Notes under the pieces: model-generated | Databases searched by the model: none | The model's input: the letters and a program-made list of their open reading frames with translations, nothing else | Told to the model about the DNA's origin: nothing | Assembly: GCF_050586465.1 (NCBI RefSeq) | Contig: NZ_JBOCEG010000008.1 | Location: 97,720-161,719 of the forward strand | Source: CAJXYS01 sp913063035 | GTDB lineage: Bacteria; Pseudomonadota; Alphaproteobacteria; Rhodobacterales; Rhodobacteraceae | Length of the DNA stretch: 64,000 nt | Direction: 5' to 3' | Translations under genes and position numbers: made by a program | Shown: positions 34,814-46,160 of the stretch, in pieces | How the letters are laid out: every line of letters begins with the position of its first letter | Position numbering within the stretch: position 1 is the stretch's first letter

Positions 34814-34921
34814 ATGACCCACTCGATGCTGGCTTGGGGCTTGGCGGAGTGGCGAAGAAAAAAGCGAAAGAGCGGGAACGGCGTGAAATGCGCAGGGACA
34901 GCTGAAAGGCAGGGACAATGA
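34814..34921 (+). CDS. Possible 35-residue ORF coupled to cpaC
   Basis: A short ORF starts at an ATG behind GAGGTG, encodes a very basic peptide (AEWRRKKRKSGNG in the middle), and ends in a four-base ATGA overlap with cpaC. That geometry is typical of coupled genes or translational leaders. No homologue is recognised and the length is short enough for chance. Confidence 0.25.
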   Translation: MTHSMLAWGLAEWRRKKRKSGNGVKCAGTAERQGQ

Positions 34922-36336
34922 AAAAAGATCTCATTCAGAACAGGGTTGGTTGGCCAGCCCGGGTTTGCGAGATCATTGGATTGGCAATGATCTCTCTGGT
35001 AGCGCTCGCCGCCGCGCCGGCGGCATCCCAGGTCCGCGATATCGCTATCGATGATGGGGAAGTTTCGAGTGTCACGCTTGAGCCAGGATTTACGCTAACG
35101 ATCCAGGCGGACGGGATTTACGCCGACGTTGTGGTTGGAGATTCGGCCGTGGCAGATGTCTTCCCGCTGACGGCTTCGTCTCTTTATATCCAGGGCAAAA
35201 CTCCGGGCTTTACGAACATCACGCTTTATGACGAAAACAGCCAGCTTATCGAAGTGATTGACGTGCGCGTGCGGCTCGACTTCCAAGAGTTGCGCGATAC
35301 GATCAACGCTGTCGTGCCGAGTGCTGAGGTCGATGTGACCAGTGTCAACAACTCCATAAGGCTGTCGGGACGGGTGAAGGATGCGGTAGACCTTCAAAGA
35401 GTACTGGACATTGCAAGGCAATACACCGGCGAGAGTTCTACCATCATCAACGCTATACGGTTGAAGGATCCGCAGCAGGTCGAGCTGGATGTTCGGATTC
35501 TCGAGGTCAACCGCAATGCGGGTCGTGCGCTTGGCGTTCAGCTATCTGATAACGATGGCAGCAGCACAGGTGCTAGTGACTTCACGCCCTTTGGTACATT
35601 CGTTGGCGAATTGCTCGAGATTTCGGGTACGCAGATCGACTTCGTGATTAACGCGCTGGAGGACAAAGGGCTCGCCCGGCGCCTTGCTAACCCGAGACTT
35701 GTCACGACCAGCAATGTCGAGGCGGACTTCACCGCTGGCGGTGAAGTGCCCATCGACGAAAGCACCACCGACGAAAACGGCAACGTCGCCACATCGACCG
35801 GTTACCGCGACTACGGCGTGACGCTGAACTTCCTGCCGACCGTGTTGGATGATGGCCTGATCCGTCTCCGGGTCCGCCCGGAGGTCAGCGATGTCGACAC
35901 GTCACTCTCGGTGAATGGCAACCCGGCTTTCATTTCGCGAAAAGCGGATACAACGGTCTCCCTCCGAGATGGCCAAAGCTTCGCAATCGCAGGGCTTCTT
36001 GACACATCGAATGAAAGGAACGTCGCGCAACTGCCTTGGTTGGGTCAGTTGCCCGTCCTCGGGACGCTCTTCCGGTCGACCGAGTTCCAGAAGCAGGAAA
36101 CGGACCTGGTTATCCTCGTCACGCCGCGTCTCGTCCGCCCGGCGGCGCCGGATGAGCCTCTGGTCTCGCCGCTCGATGGCACGCGGTCGAGCAATGACGT
36201 TGAGCTTTTCCTGCTCGGCATGCTCGAAGTGGATCGGGACATGATACGCGCTTTCGAACTCGGCGAGGGAGTCGTCGGGCCGTACGGACACCTGATTGAT
36301 CTGGAGTTTGACGATGGTCTTGCGGTCAAGAAATAA
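34918..36336 (+). CDS. cpaC: Tad outer-membrane secretin CpaC/RcpA
   Basis: A 472-residue secretin that forms the outer-membrane channel of the pilus. A signal peptide ends near APAASQ. A pilus-assembly N-domain (VTLEPGFTLTIQADGIYADVVVGD) and a BON-like segment (VDVTSVNNSIRLSGRVKD) precede the secretin domain (RRLANPRLVTTSNVEADF, GVTLNFLPTVLDDGLIRLRVRPEVS, TDLVILVTPRLVRP). It overlaps the following lipoprotein gene by 23 bases. Confidence 0.95.
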   Translation: MKKDLIQNRVGWPARVCEIIGLAMISLVALAAAPAASQVRDIAIDDGEVSSVTLEPGFTLTIQADGIYADVVVGDSAVADVFPLTASSLYIQGKTPGFTNITLYDENSQLIEVIDVRVRLDFQELRDTINAVVPSAEVDVTSVNNSIRLSGRVKDAVDLQRVLDIARQYTGESSTIINAIRLKDPQQVELDVRILEVNRNAGRALGVQLSDNDGSSTGASDFTPFGTFVGELLEISGTQIDFVINALEDKGLARRLANPRLVTTSNVEADFTAGGEVPIDESTTDENGNVATSTGYRDYGVTLNFLPTVLDDGLIRLRVRPEVSDVDTSLSVNGNPAFISRKADTTVSLRDGQSFAIAGLLDTSNERNVAQLPWLGQLPVLGTLFRSTEFQKQETDLVILVTPRLVRPAAPDEPLVSPLDGTRSSNDVELFLLGMLEVDRDMIRAFELGEGVVGPYGHLIDLEFDDGLAVKK

Positions 36337-36514
36337 GGCGGTTCTCGCCCTCATCGCGTCGGCAGCCCTGCTCGGCGGCTGCGCCGATTACATGAATAAC
36401 TGGGATACGGTGTCGTTCCGTGCCGGGAACGCGATGGACGCGAATACGGGAATCCAGGAGATATCGCCTTGGCCTCCAAATGTCGAAAACACGGACATCG
36501 AATTCGGCGGCTAA
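36314..36514 (+). CDS. Small lipoprotein of the tad locus
   Basis: A 66-residue lipoprotein with lipobox LGGC after a short hydrophobic signal (KAVLALIASAALLGG). The mature part is about 40 residues and includes DYMNNWDTVSFRAGNA. GGAG at 36303-36306 sets the ATG at 36314, overlapping cpaC. Its position is where cpaD or rcpB is found in other loci, so it may act as the small lipoprotein partner of the secretin; this is inferred from position. Confidence 0.75.
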   Translation: MVLRSRNKAVLALIASAALLGGCADYMNNWDTVSFRAGNAMDANTGIQEISPWPPNVENTDIEFGG

Positions 36515-36561
36515 GTAGCGCCAGCGCTTCGAGACCTTGCATCGATGTCGCAATTTCCCTG

Positions 36562-36584
36562 AGTTCTGGCGAAGAGCCAGAGCT
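36562..36584 (+). terminator. Stem-loop between lipoprotein and tadE genes
   Basis: AGTTCTGGC (36562-36570) pairs with GCCAGAGCT (36576-36584), nine pairs with one G-U, around a five-base loop. No T-run follows, so it may be an mRNA processing or stability element rather than a terminator. Confidence 0.35.
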
Positions 36585-36607
36585 TAGGATTGGGGTAGTG
36601 TAGGATA

Positions 36608-37081
36608 ATGCGCCTAAGGTTTCGGCACTTTTCCTGGTTTCGCCGATCCCAACGGGGCTCGGTTCTGGTCGAGACGATCGTCGTACTGCCGGTGATTACA
36701 ATCTTCTCAATTGGCCTTCTGGAGTTTGGTACAATTCTCTGGCAGCGCCACCAGATCCAGACGGGGGTCCGGGACGCCGCCCGTTATTTGAGCCGCTGCA
36801 CATACGATGCGGCGACCTGTAGCAAGATCGCCAAGAACATCGCGTTTTATGCGGACCCTCTTGGCACTGCCGCCACGCCGACGCCGGGAGAGCGGGTTCC
36901 GGGCTGGAATGGTAGTCCAGCGAGCGAATTCCAGGTCACGCCCGCCACACCGGCCATCGGCGATGTCATCACGGTTTACGCCCAGACCGCGTACAGGGGC
37001 TCACCGTTGTTTTCGGCGCTCGGCCTCGAAGAGACGATTGAACTCGAATACTATCACCAGACGCAAGTCTTTGGATTTTGA
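36608..37081 (+). CDS. tadE: TadE-like pseudopilin
   Basis: A 157-residue TadE-family minor pilin: basic leader, RGSVLVETIVVLPVITIFSIGLLEFG with the Glu expected at +5 after the cleavage region, then a periplasmic domain with two cysteines (RCTYDAATC). Such pseudopilins are processed by TadV and help initiate the pilus. Its stop overlaps the next ATG by one base. Confidence 0.88.
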   Translation: MRLRFRHFSWFRRSQRGSVLVETIVVLPVITIFSIGLLEFGTILWQRHQIQTGVRDAARYLSRCTYDAATCSKIAKNIAFYADPLGTAATPTPGERVPGWNGSPASEFQVTPATPAIGDVITVYAQTAYRGSPLFSALGLEETIELEYYHQTQVFGF

Positions 37082-37767
37082 TGAGAACTCACATACGCGC
37101 ATTTTCGAGGAACGAGAGCGGCTTGGCCCTTGTAGAAGGGCTTCTGGTGATACCGCTCGTCCTGTTGGTTTTCGCGGCGCTCATCGAATTTGGTTTTGCT
37201 GTTTTTCAGTGGAACCAGACAGTCAAAGCGATGCAACATGGGGCCCGGCTGGCGGCTGTTTCTGACCCTCTAACCAATATATCCGCCCTGGCCAACAGTA
37301 CGTTGGATCCAGGCGAGGACTTTCCGGACCCGACCGATCCGGCGAATTTCGTGGCTCCGATTTCCTGCCCTGGAGATCCGCCGACAGATCCACCGACATG
37401 CTCAGATGGCACTAACGTGGACACGGACGCGTTAGACTGGATCTTTTACGGGTCTGACGGCACGTGTAATGCGGCAGCAGGCGGTCGCCTCGGTATGTGC
37501 GATGTGAACCCTCGGTTGAGAGAGGAAAATGTCCGAGTAACCTACCACAGATCCGGGCTCGGTTATGTTGGAAGACCGGGCGGTGCAACGGATGGCGGCG
37601 CCGTGGTAACCATCACAGTGGAAGCCGTTGGCGTTTCGTTCGATCTGCCAATCATTGGCGGTGTACTGGCTGCATTCGGTGGAAGCGGAGAAGGGATTAC
37701 TATTGAAATCCCGGCCAATCCAGTCACGGTCACCAGTGAAGATTTGTGCACGAGTGCAAGCTGTTGA
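37081..37767 (+). CDS. TadE/TadG-like pseudopilin
   Basis: A 228-residue protein with the TadE-type N-terminus (SGLALVEGLLVIPLVLLVFAALIEFGF) and a larger Cys-containing periplasmic domain (CPGDPPTDPPTC, ACC-free but with CTSASC at the end). It is coupled to tadE by a one-base overlap. It is much shorter than the usual TadG with its von Willebrand domain, which is not found in this locus; this protein may take its place. Confidence 0.82.
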   Translation: MRTHIRAFSRNESGLALVEGLLVIPLVLLVFAALIEFGFAVFQWNQTVKAMQHGARLAAVSDPLTNISALANSTLDPGEDFPDPTDPANFVAPISCPGDPPTDPPTCSDGTNVDTDALDWIFYGSDGTCNAAAGGRLGMCDVNPRLREENVRVTYHRSGLGYVGRPGGATDGGAVVTITVEAVGVSFDLPIIGGVLAAFGGSGEGITIEIPANPVTVTSEDLCTSASC

Positions 37768-37804
37768 GGTTGAAAACACCCGTCGAGCAGAGAGCTAGGA
37801 ATAC

Positions 37805-38944
37805 ATGGCAAGTAGTGCGAAGCAGACAGTCCTGATCATTCGGCCCGAGACCGCGGAACCAGGTGACGTCGCTGCCGTTCTTGAAGGAGCGGCACGTCTG
37901 GCGCTGCAGCACAGGGCAGCGACCAGCCATGATGGGCCAGCTGAGCTGTCCCCGGATCTGGTAATTGCAGATTTCGACGAAGTAGCCCAACCGGAGCTGG
38001 ATCTTCTTGAAAGCCTGCGCGGCGAGTTTCGCTCAGTGCCCATGATCGTCGTGTCAAACGAATTGGGCGATGATCAGGTTCGCCGCCTGTTCCGGTTGCA
38101 GATTTCGGACTGGCTGCGGAAACCGCTCGACAAGGACGCTCTGATGGAAGCCGTCTCGGCGGCTGTTGCGGTTACGAAAACCACGGGAAACCCGGTTCAT
38201 GCCGTCATCTCTTCGATCGGTGGGGCAGGTGCCACTACTGTTGCCGTTTCTATGGCGGATCTGCTCGTGAACAGACTGACCACGGGTGATGCGCCAATCG
38301 CGGTTTTCGATCTGGACTTCTCGCTTGGCGATGTCGGACTGGGTCTTAACATGGTTAATGACTACCGGCTCGGCTCGGTAGTCGACCATCCGAACCGGAT
38401 CGACCGCGAATTCATCAACCTGATCCAGCGCCAGCACGACGCCGAGTTTTTTATCTACTCCTTCAAGGAGCCTGATCTACCGATTCATCCTGGTGGCGAA
38501 GAGCTGGTCCTGAGGATGCTCGATGTAGTCAGCGCAGAGCATCGACACACCGTGCTGGATATGCCCTACTATGAAGCGCCCTGGACCGAAGAGGTCCTGT
38601 CGGCGGTGAATACATGCACGGTGGTCACCGAGCTGAACCTGCCCGCTGTCAAACATGCATTGGACTGGGTCAAGCGAATCCGCCGCAGCCGCGGTGAAGA
38701 TTTTCCGCTGCACGTCGTCATTAACAAGCACCAGCGCTCGATGTTCGGACAGAGGATCAAGAAGAAAAAGCTGAAAGAACTGTTCGACCCGACGCCGTTT
38801 ACCTACCTTCCCGAAGACGAACGGACGCTGGATGAGAGTCTTGATCGTGGTATACTGCCGCGTCAGCTTTATTCACGCTCTCCCTTCGTAAAACGCCTTG
38901 AGCGTTTCATGCGCGATATCGATATCCTCGGAGCCAAGTCCTGA
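37805..38944 (+). CDS. cpaE: Tad localisation ATPase-like protein CpaE/TadZ
   Basis: A 379-residue ParA/MinD-like protein with an N-terminal receiver-like domain (about 1-125) that lacks the usual phospho-acceptor pattern, then an ATPase-like domain. The Walker A region reads SSIGGAGATTVAV near residue 135: the signature Lys of KGGxGKT is replaced, as in atypical TadZ proteins. The later VFDLDFSLGDVGLGLNM resembles the MinD switch region. It directs pilus machinery to its cellular site in known systems. Confidence 0.9.
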   Translation: MASSAKQTVLIIRPETAEPGDVAAVLEGAARLALQHRAATSHDGPAELSPDLVIADFDEVAQPELDLLESLRGEFRSVPMIVVSNELGDDQVRRLFRLQISDWLRKPLDKDALMEAVSAAVAVTKTTGNPVHAVISSIGGAGATTVAVSMADLLVNRLTTGDAPIAVFDLDFSLGDVGLGLNMVNDYRLGSVVDHPNRIDREFINLIQRQHDAEFFIYSFKEPDLPIHPGGEELVLRMLDVVSAEHRHTVLDMPYYEAPWTEEVLSAVNTCTVVTELNLPAVKHALDWVKRIRRSRGEDFPLHVVINKHQRSMFGQRIKKKKLKELFDPTPFTYLPEDERTLDESLDRGILPRQLYSRSPFVKRLERFMRDIDILGAKS

Positions 38945-39576
38945 TGCCAGTCCTGTCGGCTATTTCGCCAAAACGCCTTTCGGGCCTTGTCGCCCTTTGT
39001 CTCGGCGCCCTCATCTTTTTCGCTGGGCCAAGCACGGCGTTCCAGGCCCTCGGTCCAGCGGCGCCCTCTGTTGCAGACCATGTCGTGCAGGTGGAGACCA
39101 AGAGAGTACCGCGCAGTCACGGCCCGCAGAGCCGCGAGATCGTCTCCTACCCTTCCTCGGAGCCGCCAGGCACAATCATTATCTCGAATTCCGAGCGCAC
39201 GCTTCACCGTATCCTCGGTGGCGGCAAGGCGGAGCGTTACAAGATCAGCGTCGGCCGAGATGGTTTCACCTGGACCGGGACGACCGTGGTTGGGCGCAAG
39301 GCCGAATGGCCAGCCTGGCGCCCTCCCGCCGATATGCGCAAACGCGAGCCTGACTTGCCTTCCTACGTGCCGCCGGGGCCCTATAATCCGCTTGGCGCGC
39401 GCGCGATTTACCTGTTCCAGGGTGGGCGTGACACGCTCTACAGGATTCACGGGACGAACGACTCATCCAGCCTTGGGGGTTTCCAGACCTCCGGCTGTTT
39501 CCGGCTTTCGAATGCCGACGTAATGGAGCTCTTCGGAAAAGTGCGTGTAGGTACCAAGGTCATAGTGCGGCCCTAG
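38944..39576 (+). CDS. L,D-transpeptidase (YkuD) inside the tad locus
   Basis: A 210-residue exported protein with an N-terminal hydrophobic signal and a YkuD catalytic domain (about 70-208). The active-site motif is HGTNDSSSLGGF followed by TSGCFRLSNADV, with His and Cys intact. It makes or edits 3-3 peptidoglycan cross-links in known enzymes. It overlaps cpaE by one base and ends 29 bases before cpaF, so it is an integral operon member, possibly opening or reinforcing the wall around the pilus channel (inference). Confidence 0.9.
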   Translation: MPVLSAISPKRLSGLVALCLGALIFFAGPSTAFQALGPAAPSVADHVVQVETKRVPRSHGPQSREIVSYPSSEPPGTIIISNSERTLHRILGGGKAERYKISVGRDGFTWTGTTVVGRKAEWPAWRPPADMRKREPDLPSYVPPGPYNPLGARAIYLFQGGRDTLYRIHGTNDSSSLGGFQTSGCFRLSNADVMELFGKVRVGTKVIVRP

Positions 39577-39605
39577 CTTCACCCGGTTTGGGGAAGGAGA
39601 CCAAG

Positions 39606-41021
<1,416 letters not shown>

Positions 41022-41030
41022 GGTGCCGCG

Positions 41031-41987
41031 ATGACTGAGATCATGATCTATGGCGCCGTCTTCGTCGCGGGGTTGCTGGTTTTCGATACCCTCCTCCGAG
41101 CCCTTTTCGGTGCCCGACGAAAATCGGCCGAGGTCAATTCGCGACTAGAGACACTGCAGCGTTCCGCAAACCGAGGTGAAGCTTATCGCAACCTCCTGAG
41201 GAAGCGTACGAGCCAGGATAGAAACTCGTTCCTGGCCCCTTTTCGATGGGTTGCCCGGCTGTATGAGCAGTCTGGCCTCGAACTCGCGACGCATCAGCGC
41301 TTCCTGAGTGTAGCTGCGATCTTCGTCGCTTCCTGGTTTGCAATTTCGCTTTTCTATGCGGGGCCGCTCGTCATCAAGCTCGTCTTGCAGATCGTCCTGA
41401 CGGTTACTGTGACGGTCGCGACAATTGCTTACATGCGCGCGCGCCGCATCAGGAAGTTCGTCAATCAATTGCCCAATGCGCTTGATATCATTGTCCGAAG
41501 CCTGAATGCAGGCCATCCGCTCGGTGCTGCCATTGCACTCGTTGCCCGCGAGATGCCTGATCCCATTGGATCAGAATTTGGCATCCTGAGCGACCAGTTG
41601 GCTTTTGGGGGTGCTCTCGACGACAGCATGCTGGACATGGTCGAACGGGTCGGCGCGGAAGAGGTCAAGCTCCTGGCGGTTACCCTGACGGTTCAACAGG
41701 GAACGGGTGGTAACCTCGCAGAACTGCTGGAAAACCTGGCTACGATGGTTCGCGAGCGGCTTATGCTTAGGAACAAGATTCGTGCGATCTCGGCAGAGGG
41801 GCGTGCCACCGCGGCAGTGCTGGCGGCCTCGCCCTTTGTTCTATTCTTCATGCTGAACGCGATGGTCCCGACGTATTTCGACCCGCTTTGGGAAAGCGGA
41901 TATGGGACCGAGGTGGTCGTCGTCTGCTTGACGATGATGGCCATCGGAACGGTCATACTGAACCGCATGGTCAATTTCGACTTCTAG
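41031..41987 (+). CDS. tadB: Tad inner-membrane platform protein TadB
   Basis: A 318-residue T2SSF-domain membrane protein. Helices occur near the N-terminus, in the middle (FVASWFAISLFYAG, LVLQIVLTVTVTVATIAYM) and at the C-terminus, with the cytoplasmic F domain (LPNALDIIVRSLNAGHPLGAAI, QGTGGNLAELLENLA) between them. It pairs with TadC to form the platform on which CpaF acts. Confidence 0.93.
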   Translation: MTEIMIYGAVFVAGLLVFDTLLRALFGARRKSAEVNSRLETLQRSANRGEAYRNLLRKRTSQDRNSFLAPFRWVARLYEQSGLELATHQRFLSVAAIFVASWFAISLFYAGPLVIKLVLQIVLTVTVTVATIAYMRARRIRKFVNQLPNALDIIVRSLNAGHPLGAAIALVAREMPDPIGSEFGILSDQLAFGGALDDSMLDMVERVGAEEVKLLAVTLTVQQGTGGNLAELLENLATMVRERLMLRNKIRAISAEGRATAAVLAASPFVLFFMLNAMVPTYFDPLWESGYGTEVVVVCLTMMAIGTVILNRMVNFDF

Positions 41988-42019
41988 ATCACGACGTCAC
42001 AGCCGGGAGAAGAGTTCGT

Positions 42020-42958
42020 ATGGAACAGTCATTAATTCTCGCCGTGATCTTCTTTGCGGCGCTCACTCTCAGCTACGGGATCATAAACGGCATGCAGTCC
42101 CGCCGCGATATGCGGCGGCGCTCGGACATGCTCGATGGACAGAGCGCGGGTGGGGTCGCGATCGCGAATGAAGACCTCGACCGGGTCATGGGATCCGAGA
42201 ACGAGTACATTCGAAATTATATTGAGGTTTTGCGCAAGGAAAGGCCTGACAGCCTTCGGTCCCGGCTGATCCGAGCCGGTTACTTTTCGAAGACGGCCCT
42301 CTTTGTTTTTAACCTTATTCGCATTTTTGTAACGATGGCCGTGTTCGCGAGTGCGTATGTCCTCGTTGAAATCATCTACCCGGAAACGAACAGAACAATT
42401 ACGGGGCTGTTCGCGGGCATCGTCGCAGGCGTTGCATTTATCCTCGTGGCTGCTGTCCTGGACCGGCTGGGTAACAAGCGTGAGATCGCGTATCGCAAGC
42501 TTTTTCCCGATTTCATGGATCTTCTCATCGTTTGCGTCGATGCGGGTCTCAGTATCGAGGCTGCACTCGATCGTGTCGCGCGCGAATATCTCCAGACGCA
42601 GCGCGATTTCGGGATCAACCTGGCGATTATTACTCTCGAAGTTCGTGCTGGCCGGCCGATGCACGAAGCGATCAACAATTTTGCTGAGAGGGTGAATCTT
42701 GAGGAAGCAAGGTCGCTTGCTATTCTTTTCCGGCAATCCGAAGAGCTTGGCTCGAGCGTGCGCCAGACCCTGCGCGTCTTCAGCAAGGAAATGCGCCAAC
42801 TCCGTTTGACCCGGGCCGAGGAGAAAGCGAACTCTCTGGCAGTCAAGATGATCTTCCCGCTCGCTTTGTTCCTGTTCCCGGTCAACCTCGTTATCGTAAT
42901 TACGCCGGTGATGATATCGATATTGGCTATGTTCTTCGCGATGAGTCCCGGCGGGTGA
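42020..42958 (+). CDS. tadC: Tad inner-membrane platform protein TadC
   Basis: A 312-residue T2SSF-domain protein, paralogue of TadB. The F-domain blocks FPDFMDLLIVCVDAGLSIEAALDRV and FRQSEELGSSVRQTLRVFS are evident (both conserved in TadC), flanked by paired hydrophobic segments. The ATG at 42020 follows AGAAGAG; the frame is open further upstream inside tadB. It is the last plus-strand tad gene, nine bases from the stop of the convergent ATPase gene. Confidence 0.93.
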   Translation: MEQSLILAVIFFAALTLSYGIINGMQSRRDMRRRSDMLDGQSAGGVAIANEDLDRVMGSENEYIRNYIEVLRKERPDSLRSRLIRAGYFSKTALFVFNLIRIFVTMAVFASAYVLVEIIYPETNRTITGLFAGIVAGVAFILVAAVLDRLGNKREIAYRKLFPDFMDLLIVCVDAGLSIEAALDRVAREYLQTQRDFGINLAIITLEVRAGRPMHEAINNFAERVNLEEARSLAILFRQSEELGSSVRQTLRVFSKEMRQLRLTRAEEKANSLAVKMIFPLALFLFPVNLVIVITPVMISILAMFFAMSPGG

Positions 42959-42967
42959 CCGACAATA

Positions 42968-44287
<1,320 letters not shown>

Positions 44288-44693
44288 ACTGGTCGATCCG
44301 CGCAAGCGGAGATGCCGAATTATCCAACTCCATCGCATACTTGAACTGCTTGCAGCACACAGGGTGGAGCGCTAGCGTGTTCATAGATGAACGGATGGTT
44401 GCCCATCAAGTTTTCGCGATCTGCAGCTGTGTCGATTCGAGCGAGCTAGCGCGGTCGAGCTTGGCTTGGCACAGGTTGCTGAACTTTTCCGAGTGCTGCA
44501 TGTGGCGCATGCAGTGGTGCGGTAGCTATTGAGCAAAAGGCCCTCTTTCAAAGATTCCATGAGCAGTCGGCTAACCGTCAGGCTACCGCAATTGAAACTG
44601 AAATCAGTTTATGAAGTGTAAACTGATACCGCGCGCGACGCGCTTACGTAGAATCTGGGCCAAGACTCAAAGCTCGCGGCAAAAAAGAATGGC
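44288..44693. other. 406-base divergent region between pilus and glycan loci
   Basis: No convincing gene. A 63-codon frame at 44341-44532 has atypical Cys/Trp-rich composition and no ribosome site. The region separates the minus-strand AAA ATPase from the plus-strand sugar transferase, so it must hold both promoters. It contains the half-site array described at 44595-44627. Confidence 0.6.
44595..44627. promoter_or_regulatory. Triple half-site operator upstream of the glycan operon
   Basis: AAACTGA (44595-44601), its complement TCAGTTT (44604-44610) and AAACTGA again (44620-44626) form a head-to-head, then tail pattern. The second and third copies extend to a perfect dyad ATCAGTTTA / TAAACTGAT (44603-44611, 44619-44627). 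It ends 67 bases before the sugar-transferase start, suggesting a repressor or activator site for the glycan operon. Factor unknown. Confidence 0.55.
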
Positions 44694-45284
44694 GTGACGA
44701 GACGCGACCGCATTCTGAAGCGCAGTTTCGACGTTGGCGTAGCCACGGTTGGTCTGCTCCTACTTTGGCCGGTGATGCTTTTGGCCTGGTGGCTTGCGGC
44801 GCGCGATACGGGCGCTAGCGGTTTTTTTATTCAGGAACGGGTGGGCCTTCACGGAAGAATTTTTCAAATCGTGAAACTACGCACTATGCGGCCCGTAGGG
44901 GGATCAACGGTCACGACTGCGAATGATATGCGGATTACGCCGCTCGGACGGCTTTTTCGGAAGTGTAAACTCGACGAGCTGCCGCAGCTCTGGAACGTGC
45001 TGAAGGGGGATATGTCACTGGTCGGGCCGCGTCCCGACGTGCCCGGTTTTGCAGACAGGCTTAGTGACGCCGACAGGCTGCTTTTGACGGTGCGCCCCGG
45101 AATTACCGGACCGGCAACCCTCAAGTATCGGAATGAGGAAGAAATTCTTTCGAGCGTCGAGGATCCGGAGGACTTCAGTCAATCCGTCATATGGCCGGAC
45201 AAGGTACGGATCAACTGTGCCTATGTTCAGAACTGGAGTTTCGCCGAAGACCTGGTCCTCATATGGAGGACATTGAGGCAATGA
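44694..45284 (+). CDS. Initiating sugar-1-phosphate transferase (PglC/EpsL type)
   Basis: A 196-residue monotopic phosphoglycosyl transferase that places the first sugar phosphate on undecaprenyl phosphate. It starts with RRDRILKRSFDV, has one membrane segment, and contains the catalytic region KLRTMRP, the KLDELPQLWNVLKGDMSLVGPRP block and the P-loop-like end. The short form without extra helices matches PglC, WbaP-core and EpsL enzymes. The start is a GTG. First gene of the glycan operon; the next gene overlaps it by four bases. Confidence 0.92.
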   Translation: MTRRDRILKRSFDVGVATVGLLLLWPVMLLAWWLAARDTGASGFFIQERVGLHGRIFQIVKLRTMRPVGGSTVTTANDMRITPLGRLFRKCKLDELPQLWNVLKGDMSLVGPRPDVPGFADRLSDADRLLLTVRPGITGPATLKYRNEEEILSSVEDPEDFSQSVIWPDKVRINCAYVQNWSFAEDLVLIWRTLRQ

Positions 45285-46159
45285 CCCTTCCAAAGGCGCT
45301 GCCTTTTACGCCTGTAATCATAATCGGCGCAGCTAGATCGGGAACAAATGCCCTGCGTGATGCCCTGACAGAGTTGCCCGGTTTCGAGACCTGGCCATGC
45401 GATGAGATCAATCCCATCTGGCGACACGGCAACTTGCGCCATCCGGATGATGAGTTGCCTGCCGGTGCGGCTCGACCTGAGGTGTGTCGCTACGTACGCC
45501 GCTCTTTTGAGCGCATCTGGAGACGGTGCGGCCGGCCGGCTTTTGTCGTAGAGAAGACCTGTGCCAACAGTCTCCGCGTCCCCTTCGTCGATGCCATCCT
45601 GCCTGAAGCGGTATTCCTCTACATAGTCCGAGATGGTGTAGATGTCGTTGCTTCCGCACGAAAGCGCTGGCTGGGTGAGCTGGAGGTTCCTGGGTTGTCC
45701 TATTTTCTGGCCAAGGCACGCTTTGCGCCGCCGGGTGATCTACCGGTCTACGCCACGGCTGCCCTGAGCCGACGCATTGCGGTCAGCCTTGGTCGTCGCA
45801 AACATTTGGGCGTCTGGGGACCACGTTTCGCTGATATGGACCGCTATTACGATGCGCCCGTCGAGGAACTCTGCGCGCGGCAATGGGCTGCCTGTGTTGG
45901 CCGGGCAGATGCAGCCTTGTCTAATCTCTCTAGGAGCAGGGTAATCAGCGTGCGATACGAAGACCTGGCGGATAACCCTTCCGGAACACTCAATCGCATC
46001 CTGGAACGGCTTGGCACTGACCTTCCCTCGGATATGGTTACGGCTGCGGCGGGAAAAATTCACGGGGCGAGCGTCGGGAAAGGTCGAAATTATATCGAGA
46101 ACCTGCAAGAGATAATGCCGATCCTCGAAGTTCCGCTTATGCGTCACGGGTATAGCTGA
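45281..46159 (+). CDS. Sulfotransferase family protein
   Basis: A 292-residue PAPS-dependent sulfotransferase. The 5'-phosphosulfate loop is IIIGAARSGTNALRDAL and the 3'-phosphate motif is LYIVRDGVDVVASARKRW. The ATG overlaps the stop of the sugar transferase (ATGA), so the two are translationally coupled. A sulfated residue in the encoded glycan is the likely purpose. Acceptor not predictable. Confidence 0.85.
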   Translation: MTLPKALPFTPVIIIGAARSGTNALRDALTELPGFETWPCDEINPIWRHGNLRHPDDELPAGAARPEVCRYVRRSFERIWRRCGRPAFVVEKTCANSLRVPFVDAILPEAVFLYIVRDGVDVVASARKRWLGELEVPGLSYFLAKARFAPPGDLPVYATAALSRRIAVSLGRRKHLGVWGPRFADMDRYYDAPVEELCARQWAACVGRADAALSNLSRSRVISVRYEDLADNPSGTLNRILERLGTDLPSDMVTAAAGKIHGASVGKGRNYIENLQEIMPILEVPLMRHGYS

Positions 46160-46160
46160 G

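Noticed and set aside
44341..44532. Small plus-strand frame in the divergent region
   Set aside because: Cys/Trp-rich composition, no ribosome site, and it lies in a promoter region.
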